Assembly (NCBI RefSeq): GCF_014850975.1 | Contig: NZ_JACXST010000002.1 | Span: 806,001-870,000 of the forward strand | Reading direction: 5' to 3' | Length of the DNA: 64,000 bases | Origin: Methylomonas fluvii | GTDB taxonomy: Bacteria; Pseudomonadota; Gammaproteobacteria; Methylococcales; Methylomonadaceae | Shown here: positions 27,705-36,728 of the stretch, one piece after another | How the letters are laid out: every line of letters begins with the position of its first letter | How positions within the stretch are numbered: position 1 is the first letter of the stretch | Translations under genes and position numbers: made by a program | Notes under the pieces: model-generated | The model's database searches: none | Seen by the model: the letters and a program-made list of their open reading frames with translations, nothing else | What the model was told of the DNA's origin: nothing

Positions 27705-28829
27705 CTAGCTGGCGGCCTCCTGGATTGTGGTGTTGGACGTGTGTTGCGTATCGGCCCGATCGGGATTGAGATACACAGTATGGACGCGGTTCCAGCGGCG
27801 GGTCTGTCGGCTCCAGCGCCGGGGGGTTTGAGCCTTGGCTTGTTCGTACAACGCCTGGCGTTGAGCAAGCAGGGCCTGGTCCAAGCCGGCATGGCGTTGC
27901 GCCGGGGTCACGAAGCCGATGGCGCTGTGGCGGTGTTCGTGGTTGTAACCTGAAGGTCATAAATACCACTGCACGAGATCAGCCACCCAGTGCCGGGCGG
28001 ACGTTAAGTCGGCAAACGGTTGCAACGGGTATGGCGGACGGTATTTCAAGGTTTTGAACAACGATTCCGAATAGGGGTTGTCGTTGCTGACCGCCGGTCT
28101 GCTAAAGGACGGCATGATGCCGAGCCGTTGCAGGGTGGCCAGCATCGTGGCGCCTTTCATTGGGCCGCCATTATCCGAATGCAGGACGACCTGTTGGGGC
28201 CGCAGGTCTTCGCGCTGATAGATGTCCCGTAACAGCTCGCTGGCCAATTGGCCGCTTTCTGCCTCGAACACCTGCCAACCCACGACCTGCCGACTGAAAA
28301 TATCCAGGAACAGGTAGAGATAGTAGAACCGGCCTTTGACCGCCGCCGGCAGATAGGTGATATCCCCGCTATAGAGCTGATTCGGCGCGGTGGCCGTCAG
28401 CGCCTTGGGCTGGGTACGGGGCTGGCTGGGGCGCTCGCTACGGCGGTGCTTCAGTTGCCTTGCGGCTTTCAGAATGCGGTAGAAGGTCGATTCGGACGCC
28501 AGATAAATCCCTTGGTCGGCCAGGCGCGGCACGATTTGGCTGGGCGGTAAATCGGCAAACTCAGCCGAATTCGCGACGACCAAGAGGTGACTCCGCTCCG
28601 CATCGCTCAAGGCATGCGACGGCGTATAGTGCCGTTGCGGCCGGCGGTCTTCCGTCAATGTTTCCCCGGCCTGCCAACGTTGCAAGGTGCGCGGGCTCAG
28701 GCCCAGTACGGCACAGGCTTGGTCCTGGCGAGCACCGGCCGCCGTGGCTTCGGCGACTGAGTCGACCAGCTGCTGGCGCTGCGGAAGGGAGGTCATTCGA
28801 CCGCGCCCACCCAACAGCGCCCGCACCTT
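27705..28829 (-). pseudogene. IS3-family OrfB (DDE transposase), interrupted
   Basis: The integrase core is clear: SGDITYLPAAVKGRFYYLYLFLDIFSRQVVGW (first Asp), VVLHSDNGGPM (second Asp) and NPYSESLFKTLKYR (Glu). After DLVQWY an 18-base in-frame insertion adds Leu, a TGA stop (27957-27959) and three further codons. The frame then resumes with YNHEHRHSAIGF-type sequence and runs to 27705. Without the insertion the protein would read QWYNHEHRHSA, the usual family sequence. OrfB is entered from OrfA by a -1 shift near AAGAAAAGG. Confidence 0.82.
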
Positions 28830-29317
28830 TTCTTGTGCCCTGTGGGTATTTGCAGGATCAACAAGGCAGCGGCTTCGGCTAGTGCTTTCTCCTTACGCTG
28901 GAGTTCGCGTGCCAGACGCTGGTTCTCGGCCTTGAGGCTACGCAGATTCTGGCTTTCTTCGCGATCAGGACGCAACCTGGCTGAGGCGCAAAACTCGCTT
29001 TTCCACTGCGCCAGTTGATGGGTAAATACGCCACGCTCCCGGCACCAGGCATTCAGCGCCTCGCCGCTCAAACTATGGCTTTCCTGGAGGGCCAGCAAAC
29101 GTTCTTCGGGCCGCCAATCTTGAGGCCGCTGGGCGGACTTGGCTGTGACAGGACGGTGATCGGTCGAGGAGGTGTGGCTCATCCAGGTTTTTAGGGTATG
29201 TATGCTCAGGTTTCATTCATCGGCAACCGTTTGAATGGATCGGTTGCCCCGGCTGTAGACTTTCGCCAACGCTTGGTCTTTGAATGCATCAGAATACTGC
29301 TTTTTGGAACGGCTCAT
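28793..29317 (-). pseudogene. IS3-family OrfA, interrupted by a nonsense codon
   Basis: The frame starts at the ATG at 29317 (MSRSKKQYSDAFKDQALAKV) with a helix-turn-helix typical of IS3 OrfA, then meets a TGA where Leu would be expected (ADE-stop-NLSIHTLKTW). It reopens at 29182 and continues through RSLKAENQRLARELQRKEKALAEAAALLILQ, the usual leucine-rich coiled coil. The single stop separates the DNA-binding part from the dimerisation helix. Confidence 0.78.
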
Positions 29318-29371
29318 GGTTCATCTCAAATTTCAAAAGGAATGGAAATTTGAGGCGACAACTATTCTGAC

Positions 29372-29737
29372 TCAGGGGGGGTGTATTTCTCCACACCATG
29401 TAACGCATTTCAATTTGTCCTGATTGTCTAAATAATCATGTAAAGATTCTGGTAAGGCCAAATTATTAGACCTTGCTAGGCTGAAAAAATTAAGCGGGGC
29501 AATATTCTTATACTCAACCGAACCGTTATTATTTATCTTTCTGGCTTTTAGCTCGTTGCTTTCAAACCATTGCACGGCTTCCGTTTGTCGCTCCCGGTAT
29601 TCATCCCCGCTTAAATCTTGCCACCATTTCGTATTTATATCGGCGGTGTTTGGATTTTCGCCCATTGCCAACAGCAAGCAATCATCAAGGGTAATTTGCT
29701 CACGGGATAGCCAGTCATTCCATTTAATGTCACCCAT
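29372..29737 (-). CDS. Unknown small protein coupled to the integrase gene
   Basis: A 121-residue protein (MGDIKWNDWLSREQITLDDCLLLAMGENPN). Its ATG shares a base with the integrase stop (TGATG), so translation is probably coupled. It resembles small accessory proteins that follow integrases in prophage satellites; no named family recognised. It ends 7 bases before the IS right end, and the original downstream gene has been lost. Confidence 0.65.
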   Translation of the reverse strand: MGDIKWNDWLSREQITLDDCLLLAMGENPNTADINTKWWQDLSGDEYRERQTEAVQWFESNELKARKINNNGSVEYKNIAPLNFFSLARSNNLALPESLHDYLDNQDKLKCVTWCGEIHPP

Positions 29738-30804
29738 CACATGCCCCCGAAAATCTTGGCGTTCATACTGGCAACCACATTGCTTACATGGCCGTCTGAT
29801 AAGTGAGCGTACCGCTTCACCATGGCTAGGGTTTTATGCCCTAAGACTACGGCAATCTCGGCCAAACTAGCGCCGTTCATGGCTAAGTAAGACGCGGTGC
29901 AGTGTCTTAGGTCATGCCAATGAAAGTCATTAATTTCTGCGGTTTTTAAGGCATTTTCGAAGGGTTTTCTAAGGTCTATCGGCTTGTCGGCGTGAATGGT
30001 GCCAGGGAATAGCAAATCTGTATCGAGGCGCCTAATCTTGGCATGTTCCCGTAACAGTTCCAGACCATGACCGGCTAGAGGAACCCGCCGCCGTTCGCCG
30101 TTTTTGGTTTCATGAAGAATAATGAAGCCGTCCTTTAGGTTCACGTCCTGCCATTTTAGGCCCATCAATTCACCTTGGCGCATACCAGTAGACAGCGCCA
30201 AAATGACACACAGATAAAGCCATTCGTTGCTTGATTGCTGGCAAGCAGTCAAAAACCGCTGGCGCTCGTTGTCATCCAAAAAGCGAACCCGCCCGCGTGA
30301 CTCTTTCGGCTTTTTAACGTTCCGCATTGGTGAGTCTTCAAGCCATTGCCATTCATTCACAGCAATAGTGAAAGCATGGGACAGGGCCGCCATGTATCGA
30401 ACAACCGTGGCCGGGCTTCGTGGAGTTCCTCGGTAGGTTTCGCCGCTGGCCAGTTCGTCCCGATACTGCACAATCATGGCCGGGGTTATGTCGGATAGAG
30501 TGTAAGCGCCGATTTTGTCTTTCCACCATTCAAGCTGTTGTTTTTGCTTGTCGGCCTGCTTGGGCTTGGTAGGCAATACGTCCTTAACGTATCTTTCAAC
30601 CATTTCGGCCAAGGTATGCTTTTTGGCTTCGGCTGTTTTGAAGTGGCGTCCTTCCCTAATTGCTGATTCAGTAGCCGCCGCCCATTTCTTGGCATCGGTC
30701 AGTCGCTCAAAGGTTGCAGATTGCGCCGGGTAACCTTTCAACCGGACTTTAACGCGATAGGATTTATCGCCGGTGTCAGTGGTGCGTGTTTCGATGGTTG
30801 CCAT
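29737..30804 (-). CDS. Tyrosine integrase of the small element
   Basis: A 355-residue site-specific recombinase. The start at 30804 (MATIETRTTDTGD) follows AAGGGGGGTTAT, a strong ribosome-binding site. The N-terminal arm-binding domain and SAM-like core-binding domain precede the catalytic residues: Arg in STGMRQGELMGLKW, HDLRH near WHDLRHCTASYLAMNG, GHK in VLGHKTLAMVKRY with the nucleophilic Tyr. It is transcribed away from the tRNA-Asn fragment 475 bases to its right, suggesting that site is its attachment target. Confidence 0.93.
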   Translation of the reverse strand: MATIETRTTDTGDKSYRVKVRLKGYPAQSATFERLTDAKKWAAATESAIREGRHFKTAEAKKHTLAEMVERYVKDVLPTKPKQADKQKQQLEWWKDKIGAYTLSDITPAMIVQYRDELASGETYRGTPRSPATVVRYMAALSHAFTIAVNEWQWLEDSPMRNVKKPKESRGRVRFLDDNERQRFLTACQQSSNEWLYLCVILALSTGMRQGELMGLKWQDVNLKDGFIILHETKNGERRRVPLAGHGLELLREHAKIRRLDTDLLFPGTIHADKPIDLRKPFENALKTAEINDFHWHDLRHCTASYLAMNGASLAEIAVVLGHKTLAMVKRYAHLSDGHVSNVVASMNAKIFGGM

Positions 30805-31278
30805 ATAACCCCCCCTTGGGGCAATGGCGGTATAATTTGCGGTAGCCATTGCTTAACCCGTTCTGTTAAGTGGTGGTTAGGGTCTGGCGGTGTTGGCAGC
30901 ACTTCCAGGCCCGTTTTTTTTGCTTCGGTGAAATACTACAACAACACGCAAAAAACAGAAACATATGATAGATAATCACCCGTCCCTATATATAAATCCA
31001 ATTTAAACAAAATGTTAAAAACAATGAATAAATTAAAGGGACACTATTGGGACAATTACAAATAAAAAGTGGTCAGTTTGGCGACTTTTAACCGGTCTGC
31101 AAGTGGTTTGTTTCAGGTGAATTTAGCGGTTTTAGCTGGTGCTAGGTAGGCGCGTTCTTAAGTAGAAATTCGGCCTTTTGTTTTGCGGTTTGTTGTGGCT
31201 TTTTATTTTTAAGTGTCCCGCCAGTGTCCCGAACAGGCAAAAAAAAGGGCCTGTATCGCTGCAAGCCCTTGATTTATT
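30805..31278. other. AT-rich stretch between integrase and tRNA fragment
   Basis: No gene is supported. It carries an A/T-rich central part and several short GGGACAC/GTGTCCC-like words (around 31040-31050 and 31212-31230) that could be integrase arm-binding sites. An AAGGGC/GCCCTT pairing sits at about 31247-31269. Confidence 0.4.
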
Positions 31279-31325
31279 TGGCTCCCCCGGACGGGCTCGA
31301 ACCGCCGACCTAGTGATTAACAGTC
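31279..31325 (-). other. 3' fragment of tRNA-Asn: attachment site
   Basis: On the minus strand, GACTGTTAATCAC continues into GGTTCGAGCCC and ends GGGGGAGCCA: the anticodon loop CTGTTAA (anticodon GUU, Asn), T-arm, acceptor 3' strand and CCA. Upstream bases do not supply a D-arm or the 5' acceptor strand, so this is a 47-bp partial gene. Such 3'-end fragments are the typical direct repeat left by tyrosine integrases. Integrase genes flank it on both sides and read away from it. Confidence 0.85.
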
Positions 31326-31478
31326 GCTAAAGACCATGTTTCCATGTATTTCTGCAGGTTGCAGAATATTCCTAAATGCCCGATTATATTGAACTTTATC
31401 ACATCTTCCGTTCATGGTTGTTTCATTCTGTGACCTTATGTTGCGGAATTCAAGTGACCACAAAGTGACCACGAAATT

Positions 31479-32675
31479 ATGTTTACTGACAAATCGATCA
31501 AAGGACTTAAGGCAAAACCGTCGGCATATAGACTTTATGAAAAAGGGCCCGATAAAGGCTTTGGCGTCAAAGTGACGCCAGCTGGAAGCGTAACCTTTTT
31601 TATTCAGTATGCAGGTCCAGATGGTAAACAAAAATTCGCAAGCCTGGGCCGGTATCCATCGATTAGTCTATCTGAGGCAAGAGATAAGTGTCGTGAACTG
31701 AGACGGGAGATCGATCGCGGAGTTGACCCACAATCCCGCATTGAGCTGAGACTTGGCAGCGTAGCTGATTTGTTTGATTACTACATCAAGCACATGGTTG
31801 ATTCAGGAAAGCGAACTTTTGAAAAAGTCGAGGCCGATCTTCATTACAACTGTAAAGACATTTTGGACTTACAAGCTAAAGACGTAACTCCAGCCCATAT
31901 AAGGAAAATACTTTACACCATTATTTCGCGAGGCTCGAATGTTCAGGCTAATCGGATTCGGTCTTACTTAAGAAGAGCTTTTGAATTAGGGGTTTATCAT
32001 GATAACGACCCCAAAAACCTATCAAATGATTTTACCTTTCAAATACAAGCCAACCCGGTTGATGCAATTCCAAAGGATACCAGTGCCGAAGTTGCAGGAG
32101 AAAGAGCCTTATCATTTGCCGAAATTAAAGTCCTTTGGAACGAAACATGCCTTCATGAGCAATTCCATCTAGCTACAAAACTACTACTCCTATATGGCTG
32201 CCGTTCTTGGGAGCTCTGCGGCGCAATGAAACATGAGTTTGATTTTGAAGCCATGATTTGGAGTGCCCCGCCAGAACGCGTGAAAAACGAACGCTGGCTG
32301 ATATTGCCTATTACTCCGTTGGCTAAAAAATTACTTAATGAATTATGGCCATATTCTGGAAACTCTGACTATCTTTTTCCAAGCCGATATAATGAAGAAA
32401 AACCGATACACAAAACATCTTTGGCGCACGCAATAACTCGAATAAACAGCATAGATACTTTTACACCGAGAGATTTAAGAAGAACAGTAAAAACTCGTAT
32501 GGGAGAAATTGGCATAGAAAAAAGCATTAGAGATAGGATACAAAATCATGCTCTAAATGACGTAAGCTCAAAACATTATGATAGATATGATTATCTACAA
32601 GAAAAACGAAGCGCTTTATTAAAATGGGAAAATCACTTAATCGAGTTGAATACTCATAAAAATACGTTCAGTTGA
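31479..32675 (+). CDS. int: ICE tyrosine integrase (P4/IntS type)
   Basis: A 398-residue integrase with an N-terminal DUF4102-type arm-binding domain (DKSIKGLKAKPSAYRLYEKGPDKGFGVKV ... LGRYPSISLSEARDKCRELR), a central SAM-like domain and a catalytic domain: Arg in YGCRSWELCGA, TPRDLRRTVKT for the HxLR box (His replaced by Pro-Arg context) and HALNDVSSKHYDRYDY with the nucleophilic Tyr. This family uses tRNA 3' ends. It starts 154 bases from the tRNA-Asn fragment and reads into the conjugative element, so it most likely mediates that element's integration. Confidence 0.9.
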   Translation: MFTDKSIKGLKAKPSAYRLYEKGPDKGFGVKVTPAGSVTFFIQYAGPDGKQKFASLGRYPSISLSEARDKCRELRREIDRGVDPQSRIELRLGSVADLFDYYIKHMVDSGKRTFEKVEADLHYNCKDILDLQAKDVTPAHIRKILYTIISRGSNVQANRIRSYLRRAFELGVYHDNDPKNLSNDFTFQIQANPVDAIPKDTSAEVAGERALSFAEIKVLWNETCLHEQFHLATKLLLLYGCRSWELCGAMKHEFDFEAMIWSAPPERVKNERWLILPITPLAKKLLNELWPYSGNSDYLFPSRYNEEKPIHKTSLAHAITRINSIDTFTPRDLRRTVKTRMGEIGIEKSIRDRIQNHALNDVSSKHYDRYDYLQEKRSALLKWENHLIELNTHKNTFS

Positions 32676-32725
32676 TTTTTATTAGATCGACAATAAATTA
32701 GCCATTAATTATTTTTTGATTTAAT

Positions 32726-33787
32726 TCAATCAATGAATTTTATTCTTTTTTCCTGCCATACCGAAAACTCCAGAGGACGCAAGCCAAAACGGATAGCATT
32801 TCCTGCATGTAACGTTTTGAGTTCGTTTTGTATCAAAATAATGAATTTCTGCTTGTCTTCCTGGGACACAGAATTTGGAATGCCTGCCAAGATTGATGCT
32901 GCATCTGTCGCCAGTCCATCCCGGACAATGGCTCTTATAACCTCGGCCAGTTCGTTTCGGTAACGTAATCTAACGATGTCCGGCGGCACGAGCTGCTGTT
33001 GCACGGCGACGTATTGCTGACAGGAACGCTCGTACGCCCAGATATAGACATCTCTTAACAATTCAATTCGATTCAGCTCGTAGACGCCGAGGACTGCATC
33101 CACATAAGCCTGTTGCGGCACGTCGATAAAGGACAGAGGACAGAGATTGTGTTGAATCAGCGGAATATTGGCTGCCAACCGCGAAACCCGTTTGTTGACA
33201 TCTTCGAAAGGCTGCAAATAGGGCAAATGCACCATCAGGAAAAACGATTGTTCAAATGGATCGGCAATTTCCGCCGCCATGCTTATGACAATCCCGAACA
33301 ATTCCTCAATCCGCTGCGGCATCGCAATCGGCAAATAAACACTGCCGCCGATATCGACCGCCCGATTACGCAGGCGACCACAACTCATTGGGTCCGCCAA
33401 CAAACCATCCGATAAAAAAGCATGTAAGGCAACGATGGTTTCGGCCGTAACACCGGCATGCTCGGTATCGCGTACCAAATATTCAATGGCCGACTTATGA
33501 TTGAGGATCATCTGGGTTTCCATGACATCCTTGCCTTCAGCCGCCTGACCGAACTCAATCAAGCGTTCAGTATCCAGTCGACTGTAGGTATTGTCTTCCA
33601 AGCGGGAAGAAGCCCAAGAAAGGTCGATGAGCAGGCGATTCAGAATGTCACGGGCAAACGTTCCTGCCGGGGTTTGCTCAGACGGCGACCTGCCCAAGGT
33701 ATGTAATTGTTCGCGTAAACCAGCTGATAAGTAATAGGTGTGGTTTGGATAGTACTGCCCCAGGAAATCCGGTTGGTAGCTGACGGG
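32726..33787 (-). pseudogene. fic gene, 3' part (AMPylator domain), split by IS
   Basis: The coding frame enters from the IS end at 33787 and reads VSYQPDFLGQYYPNHTYYL into the Fic core. An inhibitory-helix-like motif is visible (SSRLEDN), and the active-site loop is HLPYLQPFEDVNKRVSR, a variant of HPFxxGNGR with Asn-Lys-Arg instead of Gly-Asn-Gly. A helical domain follows to residue ~350. Fic proteins transfer AMP to protein targets. The N-terminal part lies beyond the IS at 35138-35481; the frames are continuous in sense. Confidence 0.85.
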
Positions 33788-33853
33788 TAAAGTGGACCCC
33801 GAAATCCGGACAGTAGTTTAAGCTATGCCCTGACGGAAAATAATAGGCAGGAA

Positions 33854-34147
33854 ATGAGCGAAAGCAAACGGAAGATATTTACCGGGGCCCAAAAAGCCAA
33901 GGTTGCCTTGGAAGCGGTTAGAGGCACGAAGACGATCAATGAAATTGCCCAAGAGCACGGCGTGCATCCCACCCAGGTCAGTCAATGGAAAAAAGAATTG
34001 CTGGATAATGCGGGCAGCCTGTTTGAAGGTAAGCGCGGGCCGAAACCGGTCAATGCGCAGAATGATCCGGACCGATTGTATGCGAAGATCGGGCAACTGA
34101 ATATGGAACTGGACTGGCTTAAAAAAAAGTCTGGGATCAGCCTGTAG
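33854..34147 (+). CDS. IS3-family OrfA
   Basis: A 97-residue DNA-binding protein: helix-turn-helix in TINEIAQEHGVHPTQVSQWKKELL and a leucine-rich helix at the end (LYAKIGQLNMELDWLKKK). The frame ends shortly after the A8 slip site at 34121-34128. Made alone it usually acts as a regulator; fused to OrfB by frameshift it gives the transposase. Confidence 0.92.
   Translation: MSESKRKIFTGAQKAKVALEAVRGTKTINEIAQEHGVHPTQVSQWKKELLDNAGSLFEGKRGPKPVNAQNDPDRLYAKIGQLNMELDWLKKKSGISL
34123..34129 (+). promoter_or_regulatory. Programmed -1 frameshift site AAAAAAG
   Basis: The heptamer A AAA AAG inside AAAAAAAAG near the end of orfA is the classic IS3 slippery sequence. Slipping back one base continues into KVWDQPVEERRTWIAPADELALSTQ and on into the orfB frame without a stop. 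Confidence 0.85.
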
Positions 34148-34206
34148 AAGAGCGTCGGACCTGGATAGCACCCGCTGACGAGCTAGCGTTATCCACGCAA
34201 TGCCAG

Positions 34207-35043
34207 TTGCTCAAGGTCACGCGTTCTGTGGTGTACGAGCAGAAAAATCGTTTGCTGAAAGCCGTAGATGAAGATGAATGTCTGTTGCTGCGCTTACTTG
34301 ATGAGGAATATACGCGGCACCCTTTTTATGGTTCTCGGCGGATGACGAAGTACCTTTGTGGCTGCGGACAGGTGGTGAATCGCAAGCGGGTTCAGCGCTT
34401 GATGCAAACCCTCGGATTGGCGGGGATGGTTCCCGGCCCCAATACCAGCAAGCCACATCCGCAGCACAAGATTTATCCGTACCTGTTGAGGGGCGTCGAC
34501 ATCATCCGCCCCAATCAGGTGTGGAGTACCGACATCACCTATATTCGGTTGCCTCGCGGCTTTGTCTATCTAGTGGCGATCATCGACTGGTACAGCCGCA
34601 AGGTGCTGTCATGGCGATTGTCGAATACCATGGATGCCGGGTTTTGCGTGGACTGTTTGGCAGAAGCCATCAAGGCCTACGGAACGCCAGAGATATTCAA
34701 TAGTGATCAGGGATCGCAATTCACCAGTGACGCTTTCACCGGCGTACTGATCGAGCACGGCGTCACGATCAGCATGGACGGACGAGGCCGGGCCCTGGAC
34801 AATATTTTTGTCGAACGGCTATGGCGAACGGTGAAATACGAAGAGGTGTATTTGAAACAGCACGGTAGCCTGCAGGAATTGTTGATGGGCTTGACTCGCT
34901 ACTTCATGTTTTACAACGAAGAGCGGCTGCATCAATCGTTGGGTTACGAAACGCCAGAAGTGGTGTATCGGACGGCTGCGGGCGGTGGCGCCAAGATTGT
35001 GGATAAATTTAACGAGGCGATGGAAGCGTCAGCTCTTGTGTAG
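34207..35043 (+). CDS. IS3-family OrfB, DDE transposase
   Basis: A 278-residue catalytic part. Motifs: WSTDITYIRLPRGFVYLVAIIDWYSRKVLSW (first Asp), EIFNSDQGSQFTSDAF (second Asp) and DNIFVERLWRTVKYEEVYL (Glu), with YNEERLHQSLGYETP near the end. The open part begins TTG at 34207; the in-frame sequence extends back to the slip site at 34123, so the natural product is the OrfAB fusion. Confidence 0.93.
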   Translation: MLKVTRSVVYEQKNRLLKAVDEDECLLLRLLDEEYTRHPFYGSRRMTKYLCGCGQVVNRKRVQRLMQTLGLAGMVPGPNTSKPHPQHKIYPYLLRGVDIIRPNQVWSTDITYIRLPRGFVYLVAIIDWYSRKVLSWRLSNTMDAGFCVDCLAEAIKAYGTPEIFNSDQGSQFTSDAFTGVLIEHGVTISMDGRGRALDNIFVERLWRTVKYEEVYLKQHGSLQELLMGLTRYFMFYNEERLHQSLGYETPEVVYRTAAGGGAKIVDKFNEAMEASALV

Positions 35044-35134
35044 AAGTATTGGGACAGCGCCATTCAGCTGGAGTGTGAACAGGGCTCTATCTTAAACTCA
35101 GTCATAATTTGTCTGGACAATGGGGTCCACTTTA

Positions 35135-35481
35135 GGGAGGCCTTTGAGTTCGTGGTTGACGAATAAAGAACTTGATCTCTTCGCCTTCAAGCGAAATGGG
35201 AATGTAAACTTCGTCAACGCCTGCCGGTTTGAGTCATCCACACCATCAACTGTGGCGATACCCGTACCAGGCTTTACGACTTTATACTTCAGTGCTCGTC
35301 CATCACCTTCGCTAACAATGCGACGCTCTGCCACCAATGTGGCCAATCGACGTTGTAAAGTGCGGCCCTTAATTTCGAAATCTAGCCATTGCGCAATGTC
35401 TTTCGCGCCAATACCTTCGGGATATTGAGCAATCAGCTTTTCGATTCGTTCCAGCTCTTCTGATGGCACTATTTTTGGCAT
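35135..35481 (-). pseudogene. fic gene, 5' part (N-terminal winged helix), split by IS
   Basis: The frame starts at the ATG at 35481 (MPKIVPSEELERIEKLIAQYPEG) with a winged-helix-like domain (IGAKDIAQWLDFEIKGRTLQRRLATLVAERRIV), and reads LFVNHELKGLP up to the IS end. Family members continue with PVSYxxDFL, which is exactly what the 32726-33787 fragment supplies. Keeping a single GGG copy leaves the joined frame one base off, while retaining one extra G restores it, so the original site or a later indel differs by one base. Confidence 0.83.
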
Positions 35482-35750
35482 GATTTGATTTTTGGTGTCG
35501 CGATTAGTTTTAATGCGCCATTTAATATGTCATTAAACCAAAAATCGCGCCATAAAAACATCCTGGTTGCACATTTAAACTTAATCCAACTTCAGTCCGC
35601 TCCAGTCATCACGCTCCGTACCGACCGCAAGATCAAGCAAGGCCAAATTCAGAGGACCAGCGAAAAACCACGAAAAGAGCGGTTTTTCGAGCGTATAGAA
35701 TTTTTGGCAACGTCGTAAACTCGCATCAAGACCATTACGGCGAGCTTGCG

Positions 35751-36398
35751 ATGTGCAATATTCCTTCAAAAAATCTTAAGCTTCAGTTTCCATTTCAAAA
35801 TGTTGTTAAGCATTTTCGGATTGGCATGATTGTCGGCTTTTGCATCATCAGCCAACCCATGGAATCAATGGCTAATGGAGCCATTCAAATAAACAGCAGC
35901 AACCAACAGTCTCCTGGTTCAAAAACCACATTACGGAACACGCTGTGGGGCCAAGTTGCTCGGAGACATGGCATTGACCCCTACATTCTCTATGCCGTTG
36001 CGCTCACCGAATCGCGAAAAAACGATGACCAGAATAAAGTCATACCCTCGCCCTGGGCCATCAATAACGCTGGCAACGCCTATATTCCTGGCAGCCAGCA
36101 GGAAGCCGAAGCATTGCTCAATCAATTGATGGATCAAGGTAAACGCAATATCGACGTTGGCATGATGCAAGTCAATCTTCGGTGGCATGGCCACCGTGTT
36201 GCGAAACCAGAGCAACTCTTGATACCAAGCACCAATCTCGAAATCGGTGCAAGTGTACTCTCCGAGGCCATCCAATCAGTGCCTGGCAATCTTGCACATG
36301 GCATAGGCCGATATTTCAGTTGGAAAAATGAGCCGGCAGCCATCCAGTACGGACGGAAAGTTATTGCCCTGGCAAATCAAATTCGCGCAATTCTTTAG
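35751..36398 (+). CDS. Lytic transglycosylase, conjugation-associated
   Basis: A 215-residue SLT-type muramidase that opens peptidoglycan for the conjugative channel. An N-terminal hydrophobic stretch (residues ~24-34) may be a signal or anchor; an ATG at 35826 is an alternative start. The catalytic Glu lies in YAVALTESRKND. Family blocks SPWAINNAGNAYI, GKRNIDVGMMQVNLRWHGHRV and TNLEIGASVLSEAI follow. Proteins of this exact type recur in conjugative elements. It is the first gene of a block with the FlhD- and FlhC-like genes 19 bases downstream. Confidence 0.85.
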   Translation: MCNIPSKNLKLQFPFQNVVKHFRIGMIVGFCIISQPMESMANGAIQINSSNQQSPGSKTTLRNTLWGQVARRHGIDPYILYAVALTESRKNDDQNKVIPSPWAINNAGNAYIPGSQQEAEALLNQLMDQGKRNIDVGMMQVNLRWHGHRVAKPEQLLIPSTNLEIGASVLSEAIQSVPGNLAHGIGRYFSWKNEPAAIQYGRKVIALANQIRAIL

Positions 36399-36416
36399 CC
36401 AATCGAGGATTGCAGA

Positions 36417-36728
36417 ATGGATGAGAATCTCTACAAACTCAATCTCGACTACCTCATTGTCGCTCAATCCTTAATTTTTTCCGGCAGCGAACAGAAAGCC
36501 ATGTTCTGCTTAGGCTTAACGACCGAAGCGGTTTCGTTACTCCGAAAGATGCCACTCGCACAATTAAAAAGCTTGGCTAGAAGTGATTGCCTGACCTTTG
36601 TCCCCCGTTTCAATCCTCATAAATGGAGCAAATTTCTAAACGTCGAAAAAAATGAAGATCCCAATGCACTCGACGCACGAACCATCGACCTTCTGATGCT
36701 CTTGTCTGCCCACCCACCTGAGTCATGA
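36417..36728 (+). CDS. FlhD-like transcriptional activator (SetD type)
   Basis: A 103-residue homologue of the flagellar master regulator subunit FlhD: YKLNLDYLIVAQSLIFSGSEQKAMFCLGL corresponds to FlhD's [26 protein letters not shown], followed by SLARSDCLTFVPRFN. In SXT/R391 elements SetD (and AcaD in IncA/C plasmids) plays this role, forming a complex with the FlhC homologue that switches on transfer genes. It overlaps the next gene by ATGA, so a stoichiometric complex is likely. Confidence 0.9.
   Translation: MDENLYKLNLDYLIVAQSLIFSGSEQKAMFCLGLTTEAVSLLRKMPLAQLKSLARSDCLTFVPRFNPHKWSKFLNVEKNEDPNALDARTIDLLMLLSAHPPES

Larger units (their letters stand above)
27663..29364 (-). mobile_element. 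Decayed IS3-family insertion sequence
   Basis: Terminal inverted repeats TAGTTGTCGCCTCAA (27663-27677) and TTGAGGCGACAACTA (29350-29364) bound a 1.7-kb element with two overlapping minus-strand transposase frames. The bases flanking the two ends show no target duplication, consistent with an adjacent deletion. Both transposase genes carry an in-frame stop, so the element is not autonomous. Confidence 0.82.
33788..35134 (+). mobile_element. Intact IS3-family insertion sequence in fic
   Basis: The 13-bp ends TAAAGTGGACCCC (33788-33800) and GGGGTCCACTTTA (35122-35134) are perfect inverted repeats, and the similarity continues inward. GGG flanks both sides (33785-33787 and 35135-35137), a 3-bp target duplication as usual for IS3. 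It is 1347 bp with overlapping orfA/orfB joined by a programmed shift site, and all frames are open, so it may be active. Confidence 0.92.

Noticed and set aside
31279..31325. Complete tRNA-Asn gene
   Set aside because: Only the anticodon loop, T-arm and 3' acceptor strand are present. The bases where the D-arm and 5' strand should be do not pair.
35485..35718. 77-residue frame upstream of fic
   Set aside because: No ribosome-binding site, low-complexity basic composition, and it probably contains the promoters of fic and the transglycosylase gene.
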